Shown here: positions 14,369-22,244 of the stretch, piece by piece | How the letters are laid out: each line of letters opens with the position of its first letter | How positions within the stretch are numbered: the stretch's first letter is position 1 | Assembly: GCA_944382045.1 (NCBI GenBank) | Contig: CALWMT010000006.1 | Span: 1 to 23,836 of the forward strand | Source: an uncultured Enterocloster sp. | Lineage (GTDB): Bacteria; Bacillota; Clostridia; Lachnospirales; Lachnospiraceae | Length of the DNA: 23,836 nt | Reading direction: 5' to 3' | Program-made: the position numbers and the translations under genes | The notes under the pieces: generated by a model | Told to the model about the DNA's origin: nothing | Seen by the model: the letters and a program-made list of their open reading frames with translations, nothing else | Databases searched by the model: none

Positions 14369-16159
14369 CTAGTCCTCCTGGGGTGCAATTTCAATCCCCA
14401 GCTCCTTAAGCTGCTTCTCGTCCACTGCGGACGGAGCCTCAGTCATCAGGCAGGAGGCATCCTTCACCTTGGGGAAGGCAATCACATCGCGGATGCTGTC
14501 TGCCCCCACCATGAGCATAACCATGCGGTCCATGCCGTAGGCCAGGCCTGCGTGGGGCGGAACACCGTATTTAAATGCCTCCAGAAGGAAGCCGAACTGG
14601 TCATTTGCCCGCTCCTGGGTAAAGCCCAGAACCTCAAACATCTTGGACTGAATATCCGCCTGGTGGATACGGACAGAGCCGCCGCCCATCTCCACGCCGT
14701 TGAGCACGATGTCGTAGGCCTTGGCGCGGACCCGTCCCGGGTCGCTGTCAATATACTGCAAATCCTCCTCCATAGGCATGGTAAAGGGATGGTGCATGGC
14801 CACAAAGCGGCCCTCCTCCTCGGAGTATTCCAGGAGCGGGAACTCCGTCACCCAGAGGAATTTGAAATCATCCTTCTTTAACAGGTCAAGCTGCCTTGCC
14901 AGCTCCAGGCGGAGATTTCCCAGCACATCGTAAACCACCTTATTTTTATCCGCTGCAAAGAGAAGCAGGTCCCCGGGCTTTCCGTCCATAGCGGATACCA
15001 GGGCAGCCATCTCCTCCTCGGTCATGAACTTGGCAAAGGAGGACTTCACCGAGCCATCCTCGCCGATGGACGCGTAGGCAAGCCCCTTGGCGCCGAAGCC
15101 CTTGGCGTACTCCACCAGGGCGTCAATCTTCTTTCTGGGCATATGGCCCTGTCCCTCGGCGTTGATGCCCCGGACGGAGCCCCCCGCTGCCAGCGCGCTT
15201 GTAAATACGCCGAAGCCGCAGTTTTTCACCACATCGGACACATTCTTCAGCTCCATGCCAAAGCGCAGGTCAGGCTTATCGGAGCCGAAGCGGTCCATGG
15301 CCTCCTGCCAGGTCATTCTCTGGATGGGAAGGGCAATATCCACATTGCAGACCTCTTTGAAGAGCTTCTTCAACAGCCGCTCGTTTACATCCAGCACATC
15401 GTCCACATCCACAAAGGACATCTCCAGGTCAATCTGGGTAAATTCCGGCTGGCGGTCTGCCCGCAGGTCCTCGTCCCGGTAGCAGCGGGCCAGCTGGAAA
15501 TACCGGTCATAGCCGGAGCACATGAGCAGCTGCTTAAAGAGCTGGGGGGACTGGGGCAGGGCGTAGAAGGAGCCCGGATGCACCCGGCTGGGCACCAGGT
15601 AGTCCCTGGCCCCCTCAGGGGTGCTCTTAATCAGAGTCGGAGCCTCAATCTCAAGGAAGCCCTCCTCCGCAAGAAATGCCCGGGTCAGGGTGGCCACCCG
15701 GCTCCTGGTCATGAGATTTCTCTGGATATCCGGCCTGCGCAGGTCCAGGTAGCGGTATTTGAGCCGCAGCTCCTCCTTGGTCTTGCTGTTCTCCTCGATG
15801 GGGAAGGGAGGCGTGGCGGACTCAGAGAGGATGCGCAGGTACTTTGCCCGCACCTCGATGGCGCCTGTGGCCAGGTTTTCATTTACCCCGCCGGAACGGG
15901 CCTCCACCCGTCCCTCCACAGCGATAACAAACTCGCTTCTGAGCTTCTCAGCCTTGGCAAAGCTCTCCTGGCCGCAGTCGCTCTCCTCAAAGATAATCTG
16001 GAGGATTCCGGACCGGTCGCGCAGGTCCACGAAAATGATTCCTCCCTTGTTTCTGCTCTTCTGAACCCACCCCATGACGGTGACGTTCTCGCCGATATTC
16101 GCGGAGGATACCTCCGTGCATCTATGGGATCTCTTCATCCCGGACATTGATTCTGCCAT
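14369..16159 (-). CDS. aspS: Aspartate--tRNA ligase
   Basis: The 596-residue class II synthetase charges tRNA-Asp. An N-terminal OB-fold anticodon-binding domain covers about residues 15-110 (VMGWVQKSRNKGGIIFVDLR). Motif 2 lies around 221-248 (FQLARCYRDEDLRADRQPEF). The central inserted domain of bacterial enzymes follows, and motif 3 is GLAYGMDRMVMLMVGADSIR. The length is typical of the bacterial type. AAGGAG lies ten bases before the ATG at 16159. It follows hisS by 131 bases in the same direction, a pairing common in Bacillota. No T-box leader is visible before either gene. The esterase gene starts five bases after its stop. Confidence 0.97.
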   Translation of the reverse strand: MAESMSGMKRSHRCTEVSSANIGENVTVMGWVQKSRNKGGIIFVDLRDRSGILQIIFEESDCGQESFAKAEKLRSEFVIAVEGRVEARSGGVNENLATGAIEVRAKYLRILSESATPPFPIEENSKTKEELRLKYRYLDLRRPDIQRNLMTRSRVATLTRAFLAEEGFLEIEAPTLIKSTPEGARDYLVPSRVHPGSFYALPQSPQLFKQLLMCSGYDRYFQLARCYRDEDLRADRQPEFTQIDLEMSFVDVDDVLDVNERLLKKLFKEVCNVDIALPIQRMTWQEAMDRFGSDKPDLRFGMELKNVSDVVKNCGFGVFTSALAAGGSVRGINAEGQGHMPRKKIDALVEYAKGFGAKGLAYASIGEDGSVKSSFAKFMTEEEMAALVSAMDGKPGDLLLFAADKNKVVYDVLGNLRLELARQLDLLKKDDFKFLWVTEFPLLEYSEEEGRFVAMHHPFTMPMEEDLQYIDSDPGRVRAKAYDIVLNGVEMGGGSVRIHQADIQSKMFEVLGFTQERANDQFGFLLEAFKYGVPPHAGLAYGMDRMVMLMVGADSIRDVIAFPKVKDASCLMTEAPSAVDEKQLKELGIEIAPQED

Positions 16160-16290
16160 TGTTTGCTTTCTCCTTTTTCTATGTGTTGGCGGTTCTTTAA
16201 GGAGCCGCAGGCCTTTGGGCTGTACGAGCCAGCTGCCCTGGCCGTGCGGACACCTGCGCCGGCTTCCAGGCCGTCCGGCCCGGCCTGCCT
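16160..16290 (-). other. GC-rich hisS-aspS spacer
   Basis: The 131-base spacer contains several short self-complementary stretches, for example CAGGCC at 16267-16272 against GGCCTG at 16282-16287. No run of T follows, no T-box motif is visible, and I see no convincing promoter. It may be a structured intercistronic region. Confidence 0.4.
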
Positions 16291-17556
16291 CTACCGCTTC
16301 AATCCCTCTTTATAGAATTCCTTGAATTCCGCGTATCCATCCTTCGCAAGCTGCTCCTTCTGGAACTTCTTGTTCTTGTTCATCTGGGCTACCAGCACCT
16401 GGACACCGGCCTTCCGCTCCTCCATGGCCTCTCGGATAACCTGGGCCAGGGCCCCAGGCTCCAGCCCCTTCTCAAACAGATAGGCCTTCTTCGCGCCGGA
16501 TCCAGGCACCTGGAAGCCATTGTCCAAAAGGATGGTGACAATCCGCTCAAAGCCGATGGAAAAGCCGCAGGCCGGTGTCTCCAGCCCGGTGAACTTTCCA
16601 ATCATCCTGTCGTAGCGGCCGCCTCCGGCCACAGAGCCGCCAAAGCCCTCCATGGACACCTCAAAAATGGTCCCCGTATAGTAGGACATGCCCCGCACCA
16701 GGGTGGGGTCAAACTCCAGGCCGAAGCCGGTCTCTGCCACCTGGGATACTGTGTCCATGATGCCTGCCAGGTTCTCCGTCACCTGCCGGGGCATCACGCC
16801 CTCCAGCGCTTCCCCCAGACGGCGCACGCCCTGGGCATCCTTTCCCACGGAGGAGAGAAGGGCCGCGTAGCGGTCCACGCTCTCCTGGCTGCAGCCATTT
16901 TCCAGAAGCTCGGCCTTCACGCCCTCCAGGCCGATTTTATCCATCTTGTCTAAGGTAATGAATACCTGCTCCAAGCTCTCCTCTGCAAAGCCGCAGGAAA
17001 GGGCCATCCCCCGCAGGATTTCCCGGTCATTGATGCGCACGGTAAATGCATTGTCCGGGCAGATTTTCCCAAGGGCTGTGGTGGTGGCCAAAATCAGCTC
17101 GATCTCCGCCAGGGAGGTGGCGTCTCCCAGGATGTCGATGTCGCACTGGACAAACTGGCGGAAGCGTCCCTTCTGAGGCCGGTCCGCCCGCCACACGCTC
17201 CCCATCTGCAGGGCCTTGAATGGGCTCGGCAGGTTCGCCGCGTTGTTGGCATAGTACCGGGAGAGAGGCAGTGTCAAATCGTAGCGCAGGCCGCTGTCTG
17301 TCAGGTCGCTCTCGCTCTGGGCGGCCGCAAGATTCAGCTTCTCTCCTCTCTTTAAAATCTTGAAAATAAGCTTTTCGTTATCCCCGCCCTGCTTGCTGGT
17401 CAGGTTCTCAATGTGCTCCACGCAGGGGGTCTCAATCTGGGAGAAGCCGAAGCTCTTGTAGGTCTCCCGGATCTGATTCATCACATATTCCCGGATCTGC
17501 ATCTCTGCCGGGGTGATATCCTTCATGCCCGTGACGGGCTTTTTCTTCAGGGCCAT
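16291..17556 (-). CDS. hisS: Histidine--tRNA ligase
   Basis: The 421-residue class II synthetase charges tRNA-His. Motif 1 lies around IETPCVEHIENL. Motif 2 is FKALQMGSVWRADRPQKGRF with Arg123. The histidine-specific motif is LVRGMSYYTGTIFE (286-299), and motif 3 is CGFSIGFERIV. A C-terminal anticodon-binding domain ends in KDGYAEFKEFYKEGLKR. The length is normal. GGAG lies seven bases before the ATG. The gene has its own promoter at 17615-17642, and its leader carries an unusual perfect hairpin. aspS follows in the same direction. Confidence 0.97.
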   Translation of the reverse strand: MALKKKPVTGMKDITPAEMQIREYVMNQIRETYKSFGFSQIETPCVEHIENLTSKQGGDNEKLIFKILKRGEKLNLAAAQSESDLTDSGLRYDLTLPLSRYYANNAANLPSPFKALQMGSVWRADRPQKGRFRQFVQCDIDILGDATSLAEIELILATTTALGKICPDNAFTVRINDREILRGMALSCGFAEESLEQVFITLDKMDKIGLEGVKAELLENGCSQESVDRYAALLSSVGKDAQGVRRLGEALEGVMPRQVTENLAGIMDTVSQVAETGFGLEFDPTLVRGMSYYTGTIFEVSMEGFGGSVAGGGRYDRMIGKFTGLETPACGFSIGFERIVTILLDNGFQVPGSGAKKAYLFEKGLEPGALAQVIREAMEERKAGVQVLVAQMNKNKKFQKEQLAKDGYAEFKEFYKEGLKR

Positions 17557-17581
17557 GTTCTGTCTCCAATCTATTTGTGGT

Positions 17582-17604
17582 AGTCCGGCCGCAGCGGCCG
17601 GACT
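17582..17604 (-). promoter_or_regulatory. Perfect hairpin at the 5' end of the hisS transcript
   Basis: AGTCCGGCCGC (17582-17592) and its exact complement GCGGCCGGACT (17594-17604) are separated by one base. On the minus strand the hairpin would begin within about five bases of the predicted transcription start. It lies roughly 25 bases before the hisS ATG and leaves the ribosome binding site free. No T-run follows in the hisS direction, so it does not look like a terminator of the upstream gene. An RNA-stabilising hairpin or a protein-binding site is possible. Confidence 0.65.
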
Positions 17605-17614
17605 GTTACCATTT

Positions 17615-17642
17615 ATTTTAAATGACTTTTCGTATTTTGCAA
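17615..17642 (-). promoter_or_regulatory. Sigma-A promoter of hisS
   Basis: On the minus strand TTGCAA (17642-17637) and TAAAAT (17620-17615) are separated by 16 bases. Transcription would begin near 17608, just ahead of the hairpin and about 50 bases before the hisS start codon. Confidence 0.6.
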
Positions 17643-17664
17643 GTGGTTTGGGGAAATTTGTGGT

Positions 17665-18030
17665 TTATACCCGCCGCCTGAACGGCTGCGTCAACTCGTA
17701 GCTCAAATCAATCAGCTTCTCAATCTCTGCATCCGGCACGCTGCCGTCCAGGCGGATGGTGAGCCATTTTTCCTTATTCATATGGTACGCCGGATGAAAG
17801 CCCTCCTGCGCCCGCAGGGCTCCGGCCAGCATGGGATCACACTTCACATTGAGAATCTCCACCACGCCTTCGCCGGGAAGGCCCAGCTTGCCGCGCCCCA
17901 CCTCCATCACAAGCCCGTACCACTTGCGGCTGGCCTGGTGGCGCAGGACGGCGTTGGTATCAAACCAGGGGTAGTCCGGCTCCGTGCCGTATGCTGTTTT
18001 TACATAATCAAATACTTTCTGACGATTCAT
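17665..18030 (-). CDS. MmcQ/YjbR-family protein
   Basis: This 121-residue protein matches the YjbR/MmcQ family (PF04237). It starts with MNRQKVFDYVKTAYGTEPDY, continues with KWYGLVMEV, and contains the family stretch EGFHPAYHMNKEKWLTIRLDGSVPD. The family has a CyaY-like fold and is often called DNA-binding, but its function is not established. I prefer ATG 18030 because the family usually begins with MNR and AAAGGT precedes it. The in-frame ATG at 18054 would add eight residues. It follows the helicase gene by fewer than 30 bases, so both are probably on one transcript. Linkage with the helicase may be incidental. Confidence 0.87.
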   Translation of the reverse strand: MNRQKVFDYVKTAYGTEPDYPWFDTNAVLRHQASRKWYGLVMEVGRGKLGLPGEGVVEILNVKCDPMLAGALRAQEGFHPAYHMNKEKWLTIRLDGSVPDAEIEKLIDLSYELTQPFRRRV

Positions 18031-18058
18031 ATTTACCTTTGGCCTTTCCACCATTCTT

Positions 18059-21000
18059 CTAATGAGACGGTTCTATCGCACTCCCCTTCACCGCCTCCAG
18101 CACCGGATACTCCCCTTCTGTTTTCCTGAGCTTCCCTTCTTCAATCATCCTCTCCATCGTGTCACGCAGCTTTTTTCTCTCCATCCCCTTCAAGGCACCA
18201 TATTCTGGAACATGGAAAAGCTTGTACCGCTGGATCTTCTCGTTCTCCGCGCCCAGCAGAATATCCACCATCACCGTCACGCCGAAGCACCGGATTCGGC
18301 TCACGTGCTCCACGCAGTCCAATATACTCTGCCTTAGCTGCTGCTCCGGATCCGCTTCCTCATCTCCTGGGCACAGATCAGTGCCCGTGCTGTGCTGCGG
18401 ATATGCGCTCTCACCAGGCGCCGTCTTGCTGGTCTCCGCGCCCGCGCTCCCCGGCTCAAACAGCGCCGCATATTTCTTCCACGACATGGTGTTCATGCAG
18501 CCGGTTCCGTCTGCCCGATAGTTTGTGCATCCCAGGAAAGCCGTCCCGCCCTTGGTCCGGTTTCCCTTCACAATCAGATATCCATCCGTGCACTGATCAC
18601 ACTTTAGAATAGACATCCTTCCGCCCCGCAGATCATTTGACAGGAAGCCGCAGATCTCCGGCTCATTGGTGCAGATGTACATGCGCAGGCCATAGGATTT
18701 TCGGTAGCGCAGCTGGAGGGGATAGCCGCAGACTGGACAGCGGTTCTGCGGGCCATTATCCGGAGGAGCTTCCTCATTCCAGGCACCCTTTAAGGAGACA
18801 TTTTTGTAATCGCGTTTGATCTCCAGGAGAAACTCCGAGGGATTCTGCTGCGGCGCGATCAGGTATACCCGGTTCTTCGTCCGGGTCATAGCCACATAAA
18901 ACAGCCGGCGCTCCTCCGCATAGTCAATGGATCGATCTCCCTTGATCACAAAGGCCAGAACCGGGTCGTCCTCCACCTTCGATGGAAATCCGTAGGTCTC
19001 ATTTTTTCCATTAATTATGATCACATTGTCATATCCCAAGCCCTTGGAGGCATGGGCGGTCATAAAGGTGATATCAGCCTCCGGGTGCTTCATCCAGCGC
19101 AGCTTATTTCCCCGGCGGATGTATCGAAACAGGCCGGACCGCTCCAGCTGATCCCCGTCGAATCCAAACCTTCCAAGGAGCAGAACACTGCCCATTTTCC
19201 CCTCCCGCTCCTTTGCAGCATAGATGCGGATCTGTTCCAAGGCAGTCTCCACAGCCTTAGCCAGCTGGAAGAGCGCTCCCTTCTGCTGATCGTCCTTCGG
19301 CTTCTTCCGCGATCCGTCATAGGTATAAATAATCACGGGATCCTGGATATGCTTCGGCGACTCGAGCGTCTTGCGGATCTGGGAGGGATTTTTCTGAATA
19401 AAGCCGCCCGCAATATCGATGACCTCCTGAGAATTGCGGTAGGTTTTTACAATCTTTAAGAGCTTTCCATAGCCCATTTTTTCCTGAAATTTTGTGAACA
19501 GCTCCACATCTGAGCCGCTGAAGGCATAGATGGACTGCCAATCATCCCCCACAGCAATAATCTTGGCATCGCAGACCTCTGCCAGGGCTGTTGTCAGGTC
19601 GAATCTCTGCCGGGAGATATCCTGGTATTCATCCACAATGATATACCTGAAATCCAGCCGCTCCCCCTTCGCGTGCATCTCCCGAAGGATCCGGGCGGAC
19701 TCGTTGATCATGTCCTCAAAATCCACCAGATGGCTGTCCATCAGATATCTCTGATACTCCAGATAGCAGCTGCGGCAGATATTCAAAAACAGGCGGGAGC
19801 GCTCATTTCGGGTGGAGTAATACATCCTGTCAAACGCGTCGATCCCATACCCATTCACCTTGAAATTGGAGATGAAGCGGCAGATCAAATTCACCAGCTT
19901 GCGGATATATCGGTTTTCCTCTGTGGACACCAGCTTCTCCATCACCTCCCTGGCGGGACGGGGCTCCATAGCAAAGCCATTTTCCGCCAAAGCCTCTGCA
20001 AGGTGCTCCCGGAGAGGCCTGCCGTCTCTATACTGGGAATAGGTACAGATAAGCCTTGTTCCATGCTTTTTGTGGAGAGCGGTTTTGTCCGCAATTGCCT
20101 GTTTATAAATGCGCAGCTGCTCTGGACTGTAGCGGCTGTTCTCCCCTGCTTCCGTGATGCCGAAATGCTCCAAATAGGCCGTTTTCCCGTTCTGTGAGAT
20201 CAAAAAATCCGGCGTGTATGGTTTTCTGGCACCGGGAATATTGTACTTATATAGAGGCTCATATTCATAATCAATCTGATGCAGATACAGGAAATTAGCG
20301 ATCTCTGCCTCCTCTAAGGAACGCACAATCTCATTGGAAATCGTCACTTTTTTCCCGGTCCTTCGATCCAGAATGGTCTGACTGATCTCCTCCAAATCGC
20401 TCCGCAGGGTGGAGAGGTTTGTCCTGGCTGCCTTCCTGAAAAATGTCTCCAAGTCCTTCCCCTCATAGGGTGCATCAAAGTAGGAACCAAAAAATAAAAT
20501 CAAGCTGCTGACCAGGCTGTCATTTTCCAGCAGGCTATCCCTGAAAAAGTCCTGTATTACATAGTATAATTTCCCCGGATCCGCCACCTGCAGCGGTTCC
20601 GAGGACTGTCTGCGGAGGATAGAATTTCCCGCCGCGTGGAAGGTGGTCACTGGGCAGTCAATTTTCAGATCCCGGTTGATCTTCTCCTTCAATTCCTCTA
20701 CCGCCTTGTTGGTAAAGGAGACCACCAAAATCTGCTTAGGATCTACTCGTTTTTTCTCCGTCAGGTACTTCACCTTTGCAGCCACTGTAGTGGTTTTTCC
20801 CGCCCCTGCACCGGCAATTACCAGACAGTAATCCTCATCTGTCAGCACCACACGCCGCTGGTCATCATCCAGCCGGATGGCCGGGTCCACCTCCGCCAGG
20901 ATGTGATCCAGATACTCCTTCTCTGCCTCCATTTCCCTGGAAATATACTCCTCATTGTGGGCATCCGCTTTGCCCTCGATCCCCTCATAGAGTGCCTCTG

Positions 21001-21265
21001 CCCGAAGGGCTTCCTCCTCCTGCACTCCGTTTTTAGCGCAGTATTCCTGCAGCATCCCGCATTCCCGCATGAGGGAAATGCGCTCATGCATTGCAGCAAA
21101 TTCCTCCAAGGCTGGCAGATATTCCCTCCTGGATAGGTATGTATTTTTGCCAAACAGCGCCTGCATCCGATTCTGGAAATCCAGAATCTGGCAGCCCTCG
21201 GGAGTCGGCGCAGCTCCCGTCTGTTTTTCTCTCAATCGATTGAATAATTTCTCCAGTACTCCCAT
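18059..21265 (-). CDS. UvrD/helicase IV-like DNA helicase with topoisomerase zinc fingers and RQC domain
   Basis: This is a superfamily 1 helicase of 1,068 residues if started at ATG 21265; numbering here uses that start. An N-terminal helical region precedes Walker A LVIAGAGAGKTTT (about 149-159). An inserted region IANFLYLHQIDYEYEPLYKY, then TPDFLI and AYLEHFGI (about 322-370), resembles the insert of E. coli helicase IV. Motif II is IIVDEYQD (about 542-549), motif V ITFMTAHASKGL, and motif VI RRLFYVAMTRTK. Two Cys4 topoisomerase-type zinc fingers follow (CPVCG with EICGF; CDQC with GTGC). The last 90 residues, including FGVTVMVDILLGAENEKIQR and GEYPVL, match an RQC winged helix as in RecQ. 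It probably acts in DNA repair or recombination. An upstream ATG at 21439 lies inside the predicted promoter. Confidence 0.88.
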   Translation of the reverse strand: MGVLEKLFNRLREKQTGAAPTPEGCQILDFQNRMQALFGKNTYLSRREYLPALEEFAAMHERISLMRECGMLQEYCAKNGVQEEEALRAEALYEGIEGKADAHNEEYISREMEAEKEYLDHILAEVDPAIRLDDDQRRVVLTDEDYCLVIAGAGAGKTTTVAAKVKYLTEKKRVDPKQILVVSFTNKAVEELKEKINRDLKIDCPVTTFHAAGNSILRRQSSEPLQVADPGKLYYVIQDFFRDSLLENDSLVSSLILFFGSYFDAPYEGKDLETFFRKAARTNLSTLRSDLEEISQTILDRRTGKKVTISNEIVRSLEEAEIANFLYLHQIDYEYEPLYKYNIPGARKPYTPDFLISQNGKTAYLEHFGITEAGENSRYSPEQLRIYKQAIADKTALHKKHGTRLICTYSQYRDGRPLREHLAEALAENGFAMEPRPAREVMEKLVSTEENRYIRKLVNLICRFISNFKVNGYGIDAFDRMYYSTRNERSRLFLNICRSCYLEYQRYLMDSHLVDFEDMINESARILREMHAKGERLDFRYIIVDEYQDISRQRFDLTTALAEVCDAKIIAVGDDWQSIYAFSGSDVELFTKFQEKMGYGKLLKIVKTYRNSQEVIDIAGGFIQKNPSQIRKTLESPKHIQDPVIIYTYDGSRKKPKDDQQKGALFQLAKAVETALEQIRIYAAKEREGKMGSVLLLGRFGFDGDQLERSGLFRYIRRGNKLRWMKHPEADITFMTAHASKGLGYDNVIIINGKNETYGFPSKVEDDPVLAFVIKGDRSIDYAEERRLFYVAMTRTKNRVYLIAPQQNPSEFLLEIKRDYKNVSLKGAWNEEAPPDNGPQNRCPVCGYPLQLRYRKSYGLRMYICTNEPEICGFLSNDLRGGRMSILKCDQCTDGYLIVKGNRTKGGTAFLGCTNYRADGTGCMNTMSWKKYAALFEPGSAGAETSKTAPGESAYPQHSTGTDLCPGDEEADPEQQLRQSILDCVEHVSRIRCFGVTVMVDILLGAENEKIQRYKLFHVPEYGALKGMERKKLRDTMERMIEEGKLRKTEGEYPVLEAVKGSAIEPSH

Positions 21266-21410
21266 TGATACGCCCTGTATTTCCTGAATTTTTACGATTT
21301 GTTCGGCCTCGGCACCGGGCAGAGCGTCTCCATAGCCGCTGGATACGCTCCAGCAGCGCAAAGGCTTGGCCACAGGCGGCTCTGTTCCGTTCGCAGAATG
21401 TCCTTTCCCA

Positions 21411-21439
21411 ATAGTAACATATCCTAAATTCACTTTCAA
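21411..21439 (-). promoter_or_regulatory. Sigma-A promoter of the helicase gene
   Basis: On the minus strand TTGAAA (21439-21434) and TACTAT (21416-21411) are separated by 17 bases. Transcription should start near 21404, leaving a leader of about 140 bases before ATG 21265. The in-frame ATG at 21439 overlaps the -35 box and would be upstream of the transcript. Confidence 0.6.
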
Positions 21440-21489
21440 TCAAAATAGGCGCTGCAGGCTGGGCAATCAGGGATTCAATGAAATCTTTC

Positions 21490-22146
21490 TCAGATGCGGC
21501 GGCCTCCCCTCTTCTTCATATCCTGCCGGATCTTGTCCAGACCAGTGGTCGGAACAGACCCGCATGCGCGGAAAGCAGCTACCGTTTCACTCATCGCGCG
21601 GAAATTCAGCTCAGTGCCCGCATGGTCCGGTACATAATCCACCGCACGGTCAGCGTCAATGCCGAATCGGCCGGCTGTCTCCACGGCGTCAATATTTGCC
21701 CCCAGGAAAATAAACTCCCAGCCATAGCGTTTCTTCTGCCGCTCGATCATCTCCTTAATCCGTGCTGAGGAGTACTCACGGCTGGCATTTTCCTCGCCGT
21801 CTGTGATGATGACGAACATCACCTTATCCGCCCGGTAATCTTTGGCTGTATTTTTCTGGGCTGAGGCAATTTTGTGAATCGTCCTGCCAATGGCGTCCAG
21901 AAGTGCCGTGGAGCCGCCCACAGCATATTCCCCTGCGGTCATAGGCTTAACCGCCCGCAGATTGATGCGGTCGTGAAGCAGCTCATAGCGGTTGTCAAAG
22001 AGAACCGTGGTGATGACGCACGCGCCGTCCACCTTCCTCTGCTGAGCCAGCATGGAATTATAGCCGCCTATGGTATCGCTCTCCAGTCCGCTCATGGAAC
22101 CGCTCTTGTCTAAGATGAATACCAGCTCTGTCAAATTCTTTTTCAT
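21490..22146 (-). CDS. Von Willebrand factor type A domain protein
   Basis: This 218-residue cytoplasmic protein is nearly all one VWA domain. The metal-ion-dependent adhesion site is complete: DKSGS with Asp13, Ser15 and Ser17, then Thr80 in GGSTALLDAIG and Asp116 in IITDGEENAS. The segment YGWEFIFLGANIDAVETAGR is typical of a common Bacillota VWA group. VWA domains bind partner proteins through the bound metal ion; the partner is unknown. ATG 22146 has AGGAGGG at eight bases, but that site lies inside a long hairpin. An in-frame ATG at 22248 overlaps the macrodomain stop as ATGA and would add 34 residues of unlikely coding character. The gene is last in the Cys-rich / macrodomain / VWA operon. 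Confidence 0.88.
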   Translation of the reverse strand: MKKNLTELVFILDKSGSMSGLESDTIGGYNSMLAQQRKVDGACVITTVLFDNRYELLHDRINLRAVKPMTAGEYAVGGSTALLDAIGRTIHKIASAQKNTAKDYRADKVMFVIITDGEENASREYSSARIKEMIERQKKRYGWEFIFLGANIDAVETAGRFGIDADRAVDYVPDHAGTELNFRAMSETVAAFRACGSVPTTGLDKIRQDMKKRGGRRI

Positions 22147-22149
22147 ATG

Positions 22150-22219
22150 GAAATCCCTCCTGTGTATTATTTGGCAGCAGTTCTGGCTGCTAACCATAGA
22201 ATACAGCAGAAGGGATTTC
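22150..22219 (-). promoter_or_regulatory. Long imperfect hairpin masking the VWA ribosome binding site
   Basis: In the minus-strand RNA the 5' arm GAAATCCCTTCTGCTGTAT (22219-22201) pairs with the 3' arm ATACACAGGAGGGATTTC (22167-22150). This gives 18 pairs, one of them G-U, with a single-base bulge. An inner stem GCAGC/GCTGC (22190-22186 with 22178-22174) encloses a seven-base loop. The Shine-Dalgarno AGGAGGG (22161-22155) lies wholly in the 3' arm. The hairpin is confined to the gap between the macrodomain stop and the VWA start. Confidence 0.75.
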
Positions 22220-22244
22220 TTTGGGTCGTCTGGGAAGCGACATA

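Noticed and set aside
15143..16150. 335-residue plus-strand open frame over aspS
   Set aside because: It is an antisense shadow of a highly conserved synthetase gene.
17582..17604. Terminator for the YjbR or hisS transcript
   Set aside because: The stem is perfect, but no T-run follows in the minus direction, and in the plus direction there is no gene to terminate.
17557..17664. T-box riboswitch before hisS
   Set aside because: The gap is only 108 bases, and no T-box antiterminator sequence or terminator hairpin with a T-run is present.
21266..21439. N-terminal extension of the helicase from ATG 21439
   Set aside because: That ATG overlaps the -35 box of a good promoter, and the added 58 residues lack family resemblance, whereas ATG 21265 begins a plausible N-terminus.
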